DNA of 64,000 bases from assembly GCF_025153455.1 (NCBI RefSeq), contig NZ_JANZNT010000002.1, forward strand, positions 1-64,000, given 5' to 3'. A program made the translations under genes and the position numbers. Source of the DNA: Sphingomonas sp. BGYR3 (GTDB lineage: Bacteria; Pseudomonadota; Alphaproteobacteria; Sphingomonadales; Sphingomonadaceae). Under the pieces are notes generated by a model that saw nothing but the letters and a program-made list of their open reading frames with translations, was not told the DNA's origin and did no database searches. Below, piece by piece: positions 1 to 6,946 of the stretch; positions within the stretch are counted from its first letter, which is position 1, and each line of letters begins with the position of its first letter.

Positions 1-128
1 TCGACCTCACCCGCATCAAGAACAGCCTTGCCCAGCCCGTCCTGGTTGACCTGCGCAACGTCTACAAACCAAACGAAGCCGCAAAGGCTGGCCTCAACTA
101 TACCTCCATCGGCAGAGGGTCGCGCTGA
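1..128 (+). CDS. Nucleotide-sugar dehydrogenase, C-terminal fragment (UDP-glucose 6-dehydrogenase type)
   Basis: Only the last 41 codons are present, read in the frame that starts at base 3; the gene begins outside the window. The readable tail has the pattern VDLRNVY followed by a short spacer and YTSIGR near the stop, which is how UDP-glucose/GDP-mannose dehydrogenases end. Such enzymes oxidise a nucleotide sugar twice with NAD+ to the uronic acid used in exopolysaccharide. The assignment rests on this C-terminal pattern alone, so the exact sugar is unknown. Confidence 0.75.
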   Translation, partial: DLTRIKNSLAQPVLVDLRNVYKPNEAAKAGLNYTSIGRGSR

Positions 129-172
129 GACCGGGCGACCGGATGTTCTTGCCTTTGCATCGCCGGTAACTG

Positions 173-199
173 ATACTCCCCCTCAACTAGGGGGGGTAT
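173..199 (+). promoter_or_regulatory. Hairpin enclosing the ribosome binding site of the next gene
   Basis: An 11-bp stem pairs bases 173-183 with 189-199 around a 5-base loop, with one G-T wobble. The right arm carries a run of seven G (190-196), which is the only Shine-Dalgarno-like sequence ahead of the ATG at 202. The hairpin therefore hides the ribosome site. There is no U-tract behind it, so it is not a typical terminator. Confidence 0.6.
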
Positions 200-201
200 A
201 A

Positions 202-1095
202 ATGATCAGCATAGTATTGGCAGCACTCGTTACGGCTGCGTCGCCGCAGAGCGAAGTCATCGATAACAAGACGGTCCTGATGATGACCGAAGCTGGCTTT
301 GGCGACGACGTGATTATCGCCAAGATCAAGGCATCGCCGACCAAGTTCGACCTGTCCACGAACGACATGATCGCGCTGAAGAAACAGGGGGTTTCCAACC
401 CCGTGCTTGCGGCCATGATCGGCGGTTCGGAAAGTTCGCCGGTTTCGGCCAAGGCTGGATTGTCGGCGGATTCGCCCGACCCCATGGTTCCGCATCCGGC
501 TGGCGTCTATCTGCTGGCCGATTGGGCGGATACGCCAAAGATGGTGCGGGTCGACCCGACAACGTCGAACCAGACCAAGACCGGCGGGCTGCTCGGCTAT
601 GCATTGACGGGCGGCATCGCATCGCTGAGCATGAAGGCGGTGGTGCCGCGCGACAGCGCCCGCGTTCAGGCAGCCATCGGACGACCCACCTTTTATTTCT
701 ATTTCGATCAGGCGAACCAGAGCCTGTCGAGTGGCGCGATGGGCTCCGCTTTTCTGGCAGGGCCTGCCGCAGTCGTGACGTCGCCGAACGAGTTCAGCCT
801 GATCCGGTTCACCGTGAAGAAGGACCGCCGCGAGGCGCGGGTCGGCAGCTTCAACATCGCCGGTGCTAAGACAGGCGTGATGGACAAGGACCGCATTGCC
901 TTTGACTATGAACAGATCGCGCCCGGTGTTTACAAGGTAATGCCGACGGAACCCCTGGCCGAGGGCCAGTATGGCTTCCTGTATTCCATGAGTGCGTCGT
1001 CCGGCCCGGCCCTTGGCGGATCGACCATGGTTGCCCGCGTGTTCGATTTCGGCATTTCGAAACAGGGTCAGGTGACGGTTCGCGCCGCCAACTGA
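202..1095 (+). CDS. Hypothetical secreted protein, 297 aa
   Basis: The protein starts with a short hydrophobic stretch that reads as a signal peptide (ISIVLAALVTAAS), suggesting export. Residues about 20-75 form a helical module (TEAGFGDDVIIAKIKAS, then DMIALKKQGVSNPVLAAMIGG) that I have seen at the N-terminus of many otherwise unrelated secreted proteins. The remaining 220 residues show no catalytic motif I recognise. The start at 202 is chosen because the G-rich ribosome site lies just ahead of it, inside a hairpin. It is transcribed in the same direction as the preceding sugar dehydrogenase but need not share its role. Confidence 0.7.
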   Translation: MISIVLAALVTAASPQSEVIDNKTVLMMTEAGFGDDVIIAKIKASPTKFDLSTNDMIALKKQGVSNPVLAAMIGGSESSPVSAKAGLSADSPDPMVPHPAGVYLLADWADTPKMVRVDPTTSNQTKTGGLLGYALTGGIASLSMKAVVPRDSARVQAAIGRPTFYFYFDQANQSLSSGAMGSAFLAGPAAVVTSPNEFSLIRFTVKKDRREARVGSFNIAGAKTGVMDKDRIAFDYEQIAPGVYKVMPTEPLAEGQYGFLYSMSASSGPALGGSTMVARVFDFGISKQGQVTVRAAN

Positions 1096-1119
1096 CCCGC
1101 TGCACAGCCGCGCGACCGG

Positions 1120-1335
1120 TCAGGCGACGGGCTGGCCCGGAACCGGGGCCGGGCCGGGGTCGCCGCCCGGCATCGGCGATGGCACGTCGATGTCGGGGCC
1201 GGGTACGTCGATTTCGGGCGGCGGGGCCGATGGTTCGCCCGGTGCAGGTTGACCGGGATGTTCGGGCGGCGGCTGTGTGGGCTGTGCTGGCGGGGGCGGT
1301 GCGGGCGTTTCGGGGATGGGGGGCTCGACGGGCAT
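1120..1335 (-). CDS. Small proline-rich hypothetical protein, 71 aa
   Basis: The reading frame opens with MPVEPP and is about one third proline, with repeats such as PPPPAQPTQPPPEHPGQ and paired IDVPGPDIDVPSP units. A longer frame exists upstream, but the start at 1335 has a clear AGAGGAGA ribosome site at the right distance on the minus strand. I see no signal peptide, membrane segment or known domain. Proline-rich composition can arise by chance in GC-rich DNA, so the ribosome site is the main argument that it is real. Confidence 0.5.
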   Translation of the reverse strand: MPVEPPIPETPAPPPPAQPTQPPPEHPGQPAPGEPSAPPPEIDVPGPDIDVPSPMPGGDPGPAPVPGQPVA

Positions 1336-1414
1336 CGCGTTTCTCCTCTTGCCCATTGAACGCGCCAGCGGGCAAGTCTATCCGCCTGCGATTGCCTTCG
1401 CCCGATTGAACGGC

Positions 1415-1442
1415 TTGCCCAACGGCCCTTCCCTGCTATAGA
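1415..1442 (+). promoter_or_regulatory. Putative sigma-70 promoter of tRNA-Leu
   Basis: TTGCCC at 1415-1420 and TATAGA at 1437-1442 are separated by 16 bases and lie about 35 bases ahead of the mature tRNA. Position and near-consensus hexamers fit a strong housekeeping promoter. Confidence 0.5.
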
Positions 1443-1475
1443 CGCCGCCGACCGGCGGTGTCCCGATGACGGTTT

Positions 1476-1560
1476 GCGGGCGTGGCGGAACTGGTAGACG
1501 CGCTGGATTTAGGTTCCAGTATCGAAAGATGTGGGGGTTCGACTCCCTTCGCCCGCACCA
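1476..1560 (+). tRNA. tRNA-Leu (anticodon UAG)
   Basis: This 85-nt class II tRNA has a 7-bp acceptor stem (GCGGGCG with CGCCCGC) and a genomically encoded CCA end. The anticodon stem CTGGA/TCCAG encloses the loop TTTAGGT, giving anticodon TAG, which reads CUA and other CUN leucine codons. A variable arm sits between the anticodon stem and the GGTTCGACTCC T-arm, as expected for leucine. The trigger factor gene begins 62 bases downstream. Confidence 0.97.
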
Positions 1561-1621
1561 GTCCGTCGCCCGATGGCCAGGGCACTCAATGACCCCGATG
1601 GATGAACTGGAAAGCAGTGGA

Positions 1622-3232
1622 ATGCAGACTGTCGAGACGTTGAACGAGGGCCTGAAGCGCGCCTATACGCTGACCATCAGTGCCAAGGATATCGACGCGC
1701 GCGTTGATGCCGAGGTGAAGCGGGTCGCCCCGCAGGTGCGGATGCCCGGCTTCCGTCCTGGCAAGGTGCCCGCCAACCTGGTGCGCAAGATGCACGGCGA
1801 GGCGCTGGCCGCCGATGCGCTGAACAATTCGATCCAGGAGGGTATTCAGACCCTGATCGCCGAAAAGAAGCTGCGCCCGGCCATGGCGCCTTCGGTCGAG
1901 CTGGACGGCGAATACAAGCCCGGCGGCGATGCCGCGGTGAAGGTTGCGCTGGAAGTGCTGCCCGACGTGCCCGCGCCGTCGATCGACGGGCTGGCGCTGG
2001 AGCGGCTGACCGTTCCGGCCGATGATGCGGCCGTCGATGCCCAGCTGAACCAGCTGGCCAGCCAGCAGAAGCGGTTCGAGGATGCGCCCAAGACGCGCAA
2101 GGCCGCCGAGGGCGATCTGGTCGTCATGGATTTCGTCGGCACCGTCGATGGCGTCGCCTTTGACGGCGGCACTGGAACGGACATGTCGATCGAAATCGGG
2201 TCGGGTCGCCTGATCCCCGGTTTCGAAGAGCAGCTGAAGGGCGTGAAGGTCGGCGAAGAGCGCACCGTCAAAGTGACGTTCCCCGCCGATTACGGCGTCG
2301 ACACCCTGTCGGGCAAGGATGCAGAGTTCGCCGTCAAGGTGACGGCGGTGCGCGTCGCTGGCGAGACCAAGCTGGACGACGAATTCGCCAAGTCGCTGGG
2401 CCTGGAAAGCCTTGAGCAGCTGCGCGGCCTGATCAAGGGTCAGATCGAGCAGGAGCTGAACGGCCTGACCCGCACGTACATGAAGCGCAAGCTGCTGGAT
2501 CAGCTGGCCGCCAATCATGATTTCGACGTGCCCCCGTCGATGGTCGAGGCCGAATTCAACCAGATCTGGCAGCAGCTGGTCCACGAAGCGGGCCATGAGG
2601 CGGACAAGGATGCCGCGCTGGCCGAACTGGAAGCGGAAAAGGACGATTACCGCGCCATCGCGGTGCGCCGCGTCCGTCTGGGCCTGCTCCTGTCCGAAAT
2701 CGGCCAGGCCAATGGCGTGACCGTTTCCGATCAGGAAATGAACCGCCTGATCGCGCAGGCTGCACAGCAGTACAACCCGTCGGACCGCGAGCGGTTCGTC
2801 CAGTATATTCGGCAGGAGCCGATGGCCGCCGCCCAGCTGCGCGCACCGCTGTTCGAGGATAAGGTCGTCGATTTCCTGTTCGGCAAGGCCGAGATCACCG
2901 ACCGCGAAGTGACGCGCGAGGAGCTGGAAGCCGCGATCGAAAGCGAAGACGGTGCGGTGCCGCACGTCCATGGCCCGGGCTGCGGCCACGACCACGACCA
3001 TGACGAAAAGCCGGCCGCCAAGAAGGCTGCACCCGCCAAGAAGGCCCCGGCCAAGAAGGCTGCTGCCAAGGCCGAGCCTGAAGCGGAAGCCGTGACGGAA
3101 GAGGCGCCGAAGAAGAAGGCACCGGCCAAGAAGAAGGCGGAACCGGCCGAGGCAGCGCCCGCCGCCGACGCCGATCAGCCCGCAGCAGCCCCGAAGAAGA
3201 AGGCTCCGGCCAAGAAGAAGACCGAAGCCTGA
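1622..3232 (+). CDS. tig: Trigger factor, ribosome-bound chaperone and prolyl isomerase
   Basis: Trigger factor binds ribosomal protein uL23 at the exit tunnel and shields nascent chains. The N-terminal ribosome-binding domain carries the signature GFRPGKVP (about residues 41-48). The FKBP-type isomerase domain follows (about 150-235; VVMDFVGTVDGVAFDGG, then LIPGFEEQLKG), then the helical C-terminal domain. At 536 aa it is about 100 residues longer than the E. coli protein because of a tail with a His/Asp cluster (HVHGPGCGHDHDHDE) and repeated KKAPAKK units. The ATG at 1622 is preferred over upstream starts because MQTVETLNEGLKR is the normal family beginning and GGAAAG precedes it. Confidence 0.97.
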   Translation: MQTVETLNEGLKRAYTLTISAKDIDARVDAEVKRVAPQVRMPGFRPGKVPANLVRKMHGEALAADALNNSIQEGIQTLIAEKKLRPAMAPSVELDGEYKPGGDAAVKVALEVLPDVPAPSIDGLALERLTVPADDAAVDAQLNQLASQQKRFEDAPKTRKAAEGDLVVMDFVGTVDGVAFDGGTGTDMSIEIGSGRLIPGFEEQLKGVKVGEERTVKVTFPADYGVDTLSGKDAEFAVKVTAVRVAGETKLDDEFAKSLGLESLEQLRGLIKGQIEQELNGLTRTYMKRKLLDQLAANHDFDVPPSMVEAEFNQIWQQLVHEAGHEADKDAALAELEAEKDDYRAIAVRRVRLGLLLSEIGQANGVTVSDQEMNRLIAQAAQQYNPSDRERFVQYIRQEPMAAAQLRAPLFEDKVVDFLFGKAEITDREVTREELEAAIESEDGAVPHVHGPGCGHDHDHDEKPAAKKAAPAKKAPAKKAAAKAEPEAEAVTEEAPKKKAPAKKKAEPAEAAPAADADQPAAAPKKKAPAKKKTEA

Positions 3233-3267
3233 CGAACTGGCCGCTGACCGCGGACATTTGAAATCGG

Positions 3268-3295
3268 AAAGGCCGGGGCGATGCTCCGGCCTTTT
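3268..3295 (+). terminator. Rho-independent terminator of tig
   Basis: The sequence AAAGGCCGG, a short GC-rich loop, then CCGGCCTTTT forms a strong hairpin ending in a T run, 35 bases after the trigger factor stop codon. Confidence 0.85.
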
Positions 3296-3338
3296 CATTT
3301 CTGTCTGGGTCGTCAGTGGCGGGGCAGGGCGTCGATGC

Positions 3339-3623
3339 TCAGGCGGCGGGAACCCGCGTGCGGATGGCGAGCGCGTGGATCCGGCCGGCCAAGAGGTCGG
3401 CGAGTTCGCGGTTCACCATCCGTTGCTGTTCGACGCGCGACTTGCCCGCAAAGGCCGCGCTTTCGATCGTCACCGTGAAATGCGATTCGCCCGTGCCGTC
3501 ATCGCCCATATGGCCGGCATGGTGGTGGCTATCGTTCACCACCTGCAGCAGCGACGGCGCGAAGGCGCGGGTGAGACGAGCGGTGACTTCGGCGGCAACA
3601 GGGCCGGTAGCGGGATCGGTCAT
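3339..3623 (-). CDS. bolA: BolA family protein
   Basis: This 94-aa protein has the BolA fold pattern: an N-terminal helix (VAAEVTARLTRAF), LQVVNDSHHHAGH, then SHFTVTIESAAFAGKSRVEQQRMVNREL. BolA proteins work with monothiol glutaredoxins in iron-sulfur and iron homeostasis, binding a shared [2Fe-2S] cluster through the conserved histidines. The start at 3623 (MTDPATGPV) replaces a longer frame whose extra 14 residues lack family resemblance. It diverges from the J-domain gene with only 35 bases between the two starts. Confidence 0.92.
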   Translation of the reverse strand: MTDPATGPVAAEVTARLTRAFAPSLLQVVNDSHHHAGHMGDDGTGESHFTVTIESAAFAGKSRVEQQRMVNRELADLLAGRIHALAIRTRVPAA

Positions 3624-3658
3624 CCCCCCTATATAGACGATTTGTTTCGAGGAGCCAC

Positions 3659-4279
3659 GTGGCAAGCCGTTCCGATTCCCCGCGCGCCGACCGACCCCGT
3701 ACGCGCTTTCACGGCCGGGTGGAGGGGACCGGCCGGGTGTGCGCCCATCCCGGATGCAACGAGCCGGGCGAATTTCGCGCGCCGCTGGGGTCCGCCGGAT
3801 CGGGCTTTGACGGTCCGGGTCAGTATCAATGGCTGTGCCTCGACCATGTCCGGGAATTCAACACGCGGTATAATTTCTTCACGGGCATGACGCCGGACGA
3901 GATTCACGAGGCGCAGCGCCCGACCGCAGGATGGGAACGGGAAACCCGCGCCTTCAACGCGACCGGCGGGGCGGACCGGCCGCCGCGCTGGGCCGATTTC
4001 GCCGATCCGCTGGACGCCATCGGCGCGCGGTTCAAGCGGCGGATGGAGGAAGAACGGCAGCGCCCCGACGGCCGCCCCCTGACGGGCCGCGAGCGTGCCG
4101 CGCTGAAGGTGCTGGACCTGCCGATCGACGTCGACCGGCGGGCGCTGCGCCAGCGTTATTCGGAACTGGTGCGCAAGTTCCACCCGGACCGCAACGGCGG
4201 CGACCGTACCCATGAACGCGCGCTGCAGGCGGTGATCGAGGCGTATGACACGCTGAAGGGGTCGGCGGTGTTTGCCTGA
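3659..4279 (+). CDS. J-domain-containing protein
   Basis: The last 60 residues form a J domain (VLDLPIDVDRRALRQRYSEL, then FHPDRNGG with the essential HPD, then AYDTL), the part that stimulates the ATPase of Hsp70. The first 140 residues are a family-specific region with a Cys/His pattern (CAHPGCNEPGEF, then WLCLDHVREFN) that could bind a metal. The start is GTG at 3659, immediately after the divergent bolA promoter space. In alphaproteobacteria this gene commonly stands between bolA and cobS. Here cobS follows only after a 3.4-kb insert. Confidence 0.88.
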   Translation: MASRSDSPRADRPRTRFHGRVEGTGRVCAHPGCNEPGEFRAPLGSAGSGFDGPGQYQWLCLDHVREFNTRYNFFTGMTPDEIHEAQRPTAGWERETRAFNATGGADRPPRWADFADPLDAIGARFKRRMEEERQRPDGRPLTGRERAALKVLDLPIDVDRRALRQRYSELVRKFHPDRNGGDRTHERALQAVIEAYDTLKGSAVFA

Positions 4280-4362
4280 GAGGGGTGGGTCAGGGGGCCA
4301 AGGCAGCCGCTCTGCTTCCAACCCCATTGCGGACATCGGACGATAGGGCGTACTGGTCGCTG

Positions 4363-4986
4363 ATGACGAACAATGACGCAGCAGACAATCTTTTGGAGCA
4401 GCTTGCTCGATGGTCTAATGCCTCCCTGTCACACAACAAAAGGCAACTGCGGCAAATTTGTTACCAAGCACAGCGCGGAACCTGCGCCTATCTACATTGT
4501 CTATACGCTGGACTAACAGGCGCAGAGATTGCCAGCATGAGCGAGTTATTGAATCGCCAAATCCCTCCCAGGCTGTTCGAGTTCTACCACGAAACGAATG
4601 GAGCGAGGCTTTTTGAGGGGCAAGTTAGTGTCGGTGGCTTGGTCAAGGAATTCAGCCGGGATCCTGCGAAAGCGGTACCAATCTGCATCGAACAGCACAA
4701 TCTGATCTTCCGGGCAGTGCACCCAGACTTGCATAACAAAGGATACTTCCGGATAGGTTCGGTGTCGTTCCTCCGGCAGGACGAAATGATCTGCGGGCCT
4801 GACGATCAGATTGCCATTTTACACCAAGAGACGGGAATGCCTCTGCGCCACTACCGGGGCATATTTGATTGCCTAGAGACCTTCGCGCGGGAGATGGGGC
4901 AGTTCTGGACAGCAGAAGGTGACTTTATCGGCGATTGGGAAACCATCGACCATTTGCTGCTGGGGACGGGCGGAACGGTTCAGTGA
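4363..4986 (+). CDS. SMI1/KNR4-like (SUKH superfamily) protein, possibly an orphan immunity protein
   Basis: Residues about 50-90 (TGAEIASMSELLNRQIPP, then FYHETNG) and the later SFLRQDEMICGPDD and ETFAREMG segments match the general layout of SMI1/KNR4 domains. Bacterial members often neutralise contact-dependent or polymorphic toxins. The gene is clearly richer in A and T than everything around it and uses rarer codons, which suggests recent acquisition. No toxin gene is adjacent. The start at 4363 (MTNNDAADN) is preferred to an upstream GTG because the intervening residues look non-coding, but no strong ribosome site decides it. Confidence 0.55.
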   Translation: MTNNDAADNLLEQLARWSNASLSHNKRQLRQICYQAQRGTCAYLHCLYAGLTGAEIASMSELLNRQIPPRLFEFYHETNGARLFEGQVSVGGLVKEFSRDPAKAVPICIEQHNLIFRAVHPDLHNKGYFRIGSVSFLRQDEMICGPDDQIAILHQETGMPLRHYRGIFDCLETFAREMGQFWTAEGDFIGDWETIDHLLLGTGGTVQ

Positions 4987-5087
4987 CCGCTTTCTACTCA
5001 GTAGGTGTCTGACGGGGTTGCTCGCTGAACGGGGCGGGTTCGGTTCCGGTAGCGAAGTGCCCTTAGCGTTCTGCGTCTGACGCCGCT

Positions 5088-5119
5088 CCTTCCCTCTCCG
5101 ACAGGCGGGAGAGGGAAGG
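5088..5119. repeat. Perfect 12-bp inverted repeat, terminator-like or intergenic repeat
   Basis: CCTTCCCTCTCC at 5088-5099 and GGAGAGGGAAGG at 5108-5119 pair perfectly around an 8-base loop. It lies between two convergent genes (SMI1-like and SRPBCC). There is no T-run on either side, so it may be a Rho-independent stop of the weak type or a copy of the CCCTCTCC/GGAGAGGG intergenic repeat found in many GC-rich genomes. Confidence 0.6.
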
Positions 5120-5152
5120 GGCGCACCGCGAGGGGGCGGGGCGGGGGAGGGA

Positions 5153-5608
5153 TCAGCCGTCCGCCGCGATCCGCTGTGCCACGGCTTCCCATTGTCCGGC
5201 AACTATGCCCCAGCCCGCTTCGAATCCCATCGCCTCGTGCTGCGCCTTGGCCTCCTCGGTCCAGTGGCGGGCCCAGGCGCGATAGCGGGTGCGTTCGCCA
5301 TCGGGTTCGAACTCGAATCCCCCGACCATGAACGGCCCATGTGGCTGCCAGTCGGTCGTCAGCGCGTCGGTAAAGACGATGCGGCGTTCGGGCACGACCT
5401 CCAGATAGATGCCGTCGTTCGGCATTACCTCGCCATCCGGGCCATACATGGTGATGGCGGAGCGGCCGCCGGGGCGCAGGTCCATTTCGACCACCTCTGC
5501 CCGCCAGGGTGGCGGGCAGAACCATTCGTTCAGATGATGGGTATACGCGCGCCATAGAGCGGCCACGGGCGCGTCGAGCACGCGTTCGATGCTGAGTTCG
5601 TTCGACAT
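5153..5608 (-). CDS. SRPBCC (AHSA1/polyketide cyclase-like) domain protein
   Basis: This 151-aa single-domain protein opens with IERVLDAPVAALWRAYT and continues with LRPGGRSAITMYGPDG and FEFEPDGERTRYRAWARH. That is the AHSA1-type SRPBCC fold, a helix-grip barrel with a hydrophobic cavity for a small ligand. Its substrate is unknown. It is the last gene of a three-gene minus-strand operon (DUF1428, VOC, SRPBCC) with gaps of 21 and 10 bases. Such genes often sit together under HxlR or ArsR regulators, as here. Confidence 0.85.
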   Translation of the reverse strand: MSNELSIERVLDAPVAALWRAYTHHLNEWFCPPPWRAEVVEMDLRPGGRSAITMYGPDGEVMPNDGIYLEVVPERRIVFTDALTTDWQPHGPFMVGGFEFEPDGERTRYRAWARHWTEEAKAQHEAMGFEAGWGIVAGQWEAVAQRIAADG

Positions 5609-5618
5609 GGGGTCGCTC

Positions 5619-6389
5619 CTATTTCGCGCCGACGATCGAAAAGGCCGCGCCCTGCGGGTCGGTGCCGACCAGGATGTAATCGCCGCCGGGAATCTCGCTG
5701 GGGCCGAACAGGACGGTGCCGCCGCCGGCCTTTACCCGTTCCTGCGCCACGTCGATGCCCGTAACATGGATGTAGTGGCTCCAGACGGGGCGGGGGGTGC
5801 CCGGCTGAACCGGCATGATCGCGCCCATCGGCTTGCCGCCGACAGGGCCGATCATTTCGTACCGGCCGGCCGGTCCCATATCCATGGTGTCGAGCACGAC
5901 CCAGCCGAACAGCGCGCCGTAAAAGGCGAGCGAGTGCGCGGGATCGGCGGCGGCCAGTTCGTTCCAGGCGAAATGCCCGGCCGGGCCGTCATGCCCGCCG
6001 AACGCCTTGCTGACCCCGCCCTCGACGCTGCCGCGCATGATGTAGAACATCGCACCGTCGGGATCGGCGCAAAAGGCGAAGCGGCCGACGCCTGGGATAT
6101 CCTGTGGTCCCATATGCACCGCGCCGCCATGTTGCCGGACCAGCGCAGCGGTGGCATCGACATCATCGACGCTGATATAGCCCAGCCAGCACGGCGGCAT
6201 GGGATTGCCGGGCATCGCCATAAAGCCGCCGACATCCTCTCCCTTCATGGCGAACAGCCGGTAATCCATGCCCTCTTGACCCGCAGGCCGGGCCTGCCAG
6301 CCGATCAGATCGCCGTAAAAGGCCGAAGCGCCGTCGGCGTCGGTCGTGATCAGCTCGTACCAGAGCCAGCTTCCGTGCGGATTGGTCAT
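5619..6389 (-). CDS. VOC family protein with two glyoxalase-like domains
   Basis: Two vicinal-oxygen-chelate modules occur in tandem: residues about 8-120 (WYELITTDADGASAFYGDLIGW, where W, E and the FYGDLIGW element are typical) and about 135-255 (FAWNELAAADPAHSLAFYGALFGW). Members are metal-dependent dioxygenases, isomerases, resistance proteins or binding proteins, and the sequence does not tell which. The 256-aa length is standard for the two-domain form. It is the middle gene of the operon divergent from the HxlR regulator. Confidence 0.88.
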   Translation of the reverse strand: MTNPHGSWLWYELITTDADGASAFYGDLIGWQARPAGQEGMDYRLFAMKGEDVGGFMAMPGNPMPPCWLGYISVDDVDATAALVRQHGGAVHMGPQDIPGVGRFAFCADPDGAMFYIMRGSVEGGVSKAFGGHDGPAGHFAWNELAAADPAHSLAFYGALFGWVVLDTMDMGPAGRYEMIGPVGGKPMGAIMPVQPGTPRPVWSHYIHVTGIDVAQERVKAGGGTVLFGPSEIPGGDYILVGTDPQGAAFSIVGAK

Positions 6390-6410
6390 GCTTCCCTCCT
6401 GTGCTTCGGT

Positions 6411-6773
6411 TCAGCCGCGATCATCGACGAACGGCGTAAATCCGCCCCAGAACATCCGTTTGCCGTCGAACGGCATGTCCGTGGTGGCATTCCCCTGCGA
6501 CTCCTCGTCCGCCATCACGGCGGCCCAGCCGGCATCGCGTGTTGCCTTGTCCGGCCAGACAATCCACGAAAAGACGACCGTCTCGCCCTCCACCGCTTTC
6601 ACGGCCATCCAGAAATCGGTGTGTTCGCCCTTGGGCACATCCTCTGCCCATGCCTCGACCACATGCAGTGCGCCGTGGCGGCGGAACACGCCGCTCATTC
6701 GGGTGGCCAGGTCGTGATAATCCTGTCGCCGCGCCTCTGGCACGGGCAGCACGAAGCCGTCGATATAGGTCAT
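6411..6773 (-). CDS. DUF1428 family protein (YbaA-like)
   Basis: The 120-aa protein matches the DUF1428 pattern: YIDGFVLPVP at the start, VVEAWAEDVPKGEHTDF in the middle, and MPFDGKRMFWGGFTPFVD at the end. The family adopts a dimeric alpha/beta-barrel fold without known activity. It is the first gene of the minus-strand operon, and the intergenic region ahead of it contains a run of 16 cytosines 56-71 bases upstream of the start. Confidence 0.9.
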   Translation of the reverse strand: MTYIDGFVLPVPEARRQDYHDLATRMSGVFRRHGALHVVEAWAEDVPKGEHTDFWMAVKAVEGETVVFSWIVWPDKATRDAGWAAVMADEESQGNATTDMPFDGKRMFWGGFTPFVDDRG

Positions 6774-6828
6774 CCATCCTCTCCTTGTCCGTCGTGTCCG
6801 CGACCCGGGCCGCGCTCCGTCGGGAGCG

Positions 6829-6844
6829 CCCCCCCCCCCCCCCC
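6829..6844. repeat. Homopolymer of 16 C
   Basis: Sixteen consecutive cytosines lie between the divergent DUF1428 and HxlR genes. Tracts of this length change length by polymerase slippage and are also prone to sequencing error. At this position a length change would alter promoter spacing or the 5' leader, not a reading frame. Confidence 0.9.
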
Positions 6845-6909
6845 GTCACCGACCGAAACCCTCCGTTTCATGACAGATCGAATCGCTTGCTTGATGACTG
6901 TGCGCCCAT

Positions 6910-6946
6910 AAGTTAGATAAAACAACCATGAAGTTAGATAAACAAA
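6910..6946 (+). promoter_or_regulatory. Paired direct repeats, candidate HxlR operator
   Basis: AAGTTAGATAAAACAA at 6910-6925 and AAGTTAGATAAACAAA at 6931-6946 are near-identical and are spaced 21 bases apart, two turns of the helix. They flank the ATG of the HxlR gene at 6928 and are strikingly AT-rich for this genome. A dimeric regulator bound here would block its own transcription or initiation. Confidence 0.55.

Noticed and set aside
1476..1560. tRNA-Leu as an integration site for an island
   Set aside because: The 3' half of the tRNA is not repeated in the window and the genes on both sides are core genes.
1586..3298. Very long minus-strand open frame opposite trigger factor (570 codons)
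   Set aside because: It is a codon-bias shadow. The plus-strand product is unmistakably trigger factor, and the shadow has no motifs or ribosome site.
5589..6911. 440-codon plus-strand frame over the SRPBCC-VOC-DUF1428 operon
   Set aside because: All three minus-strand proteins match families with correct starts and spacing; the plus frame has none.
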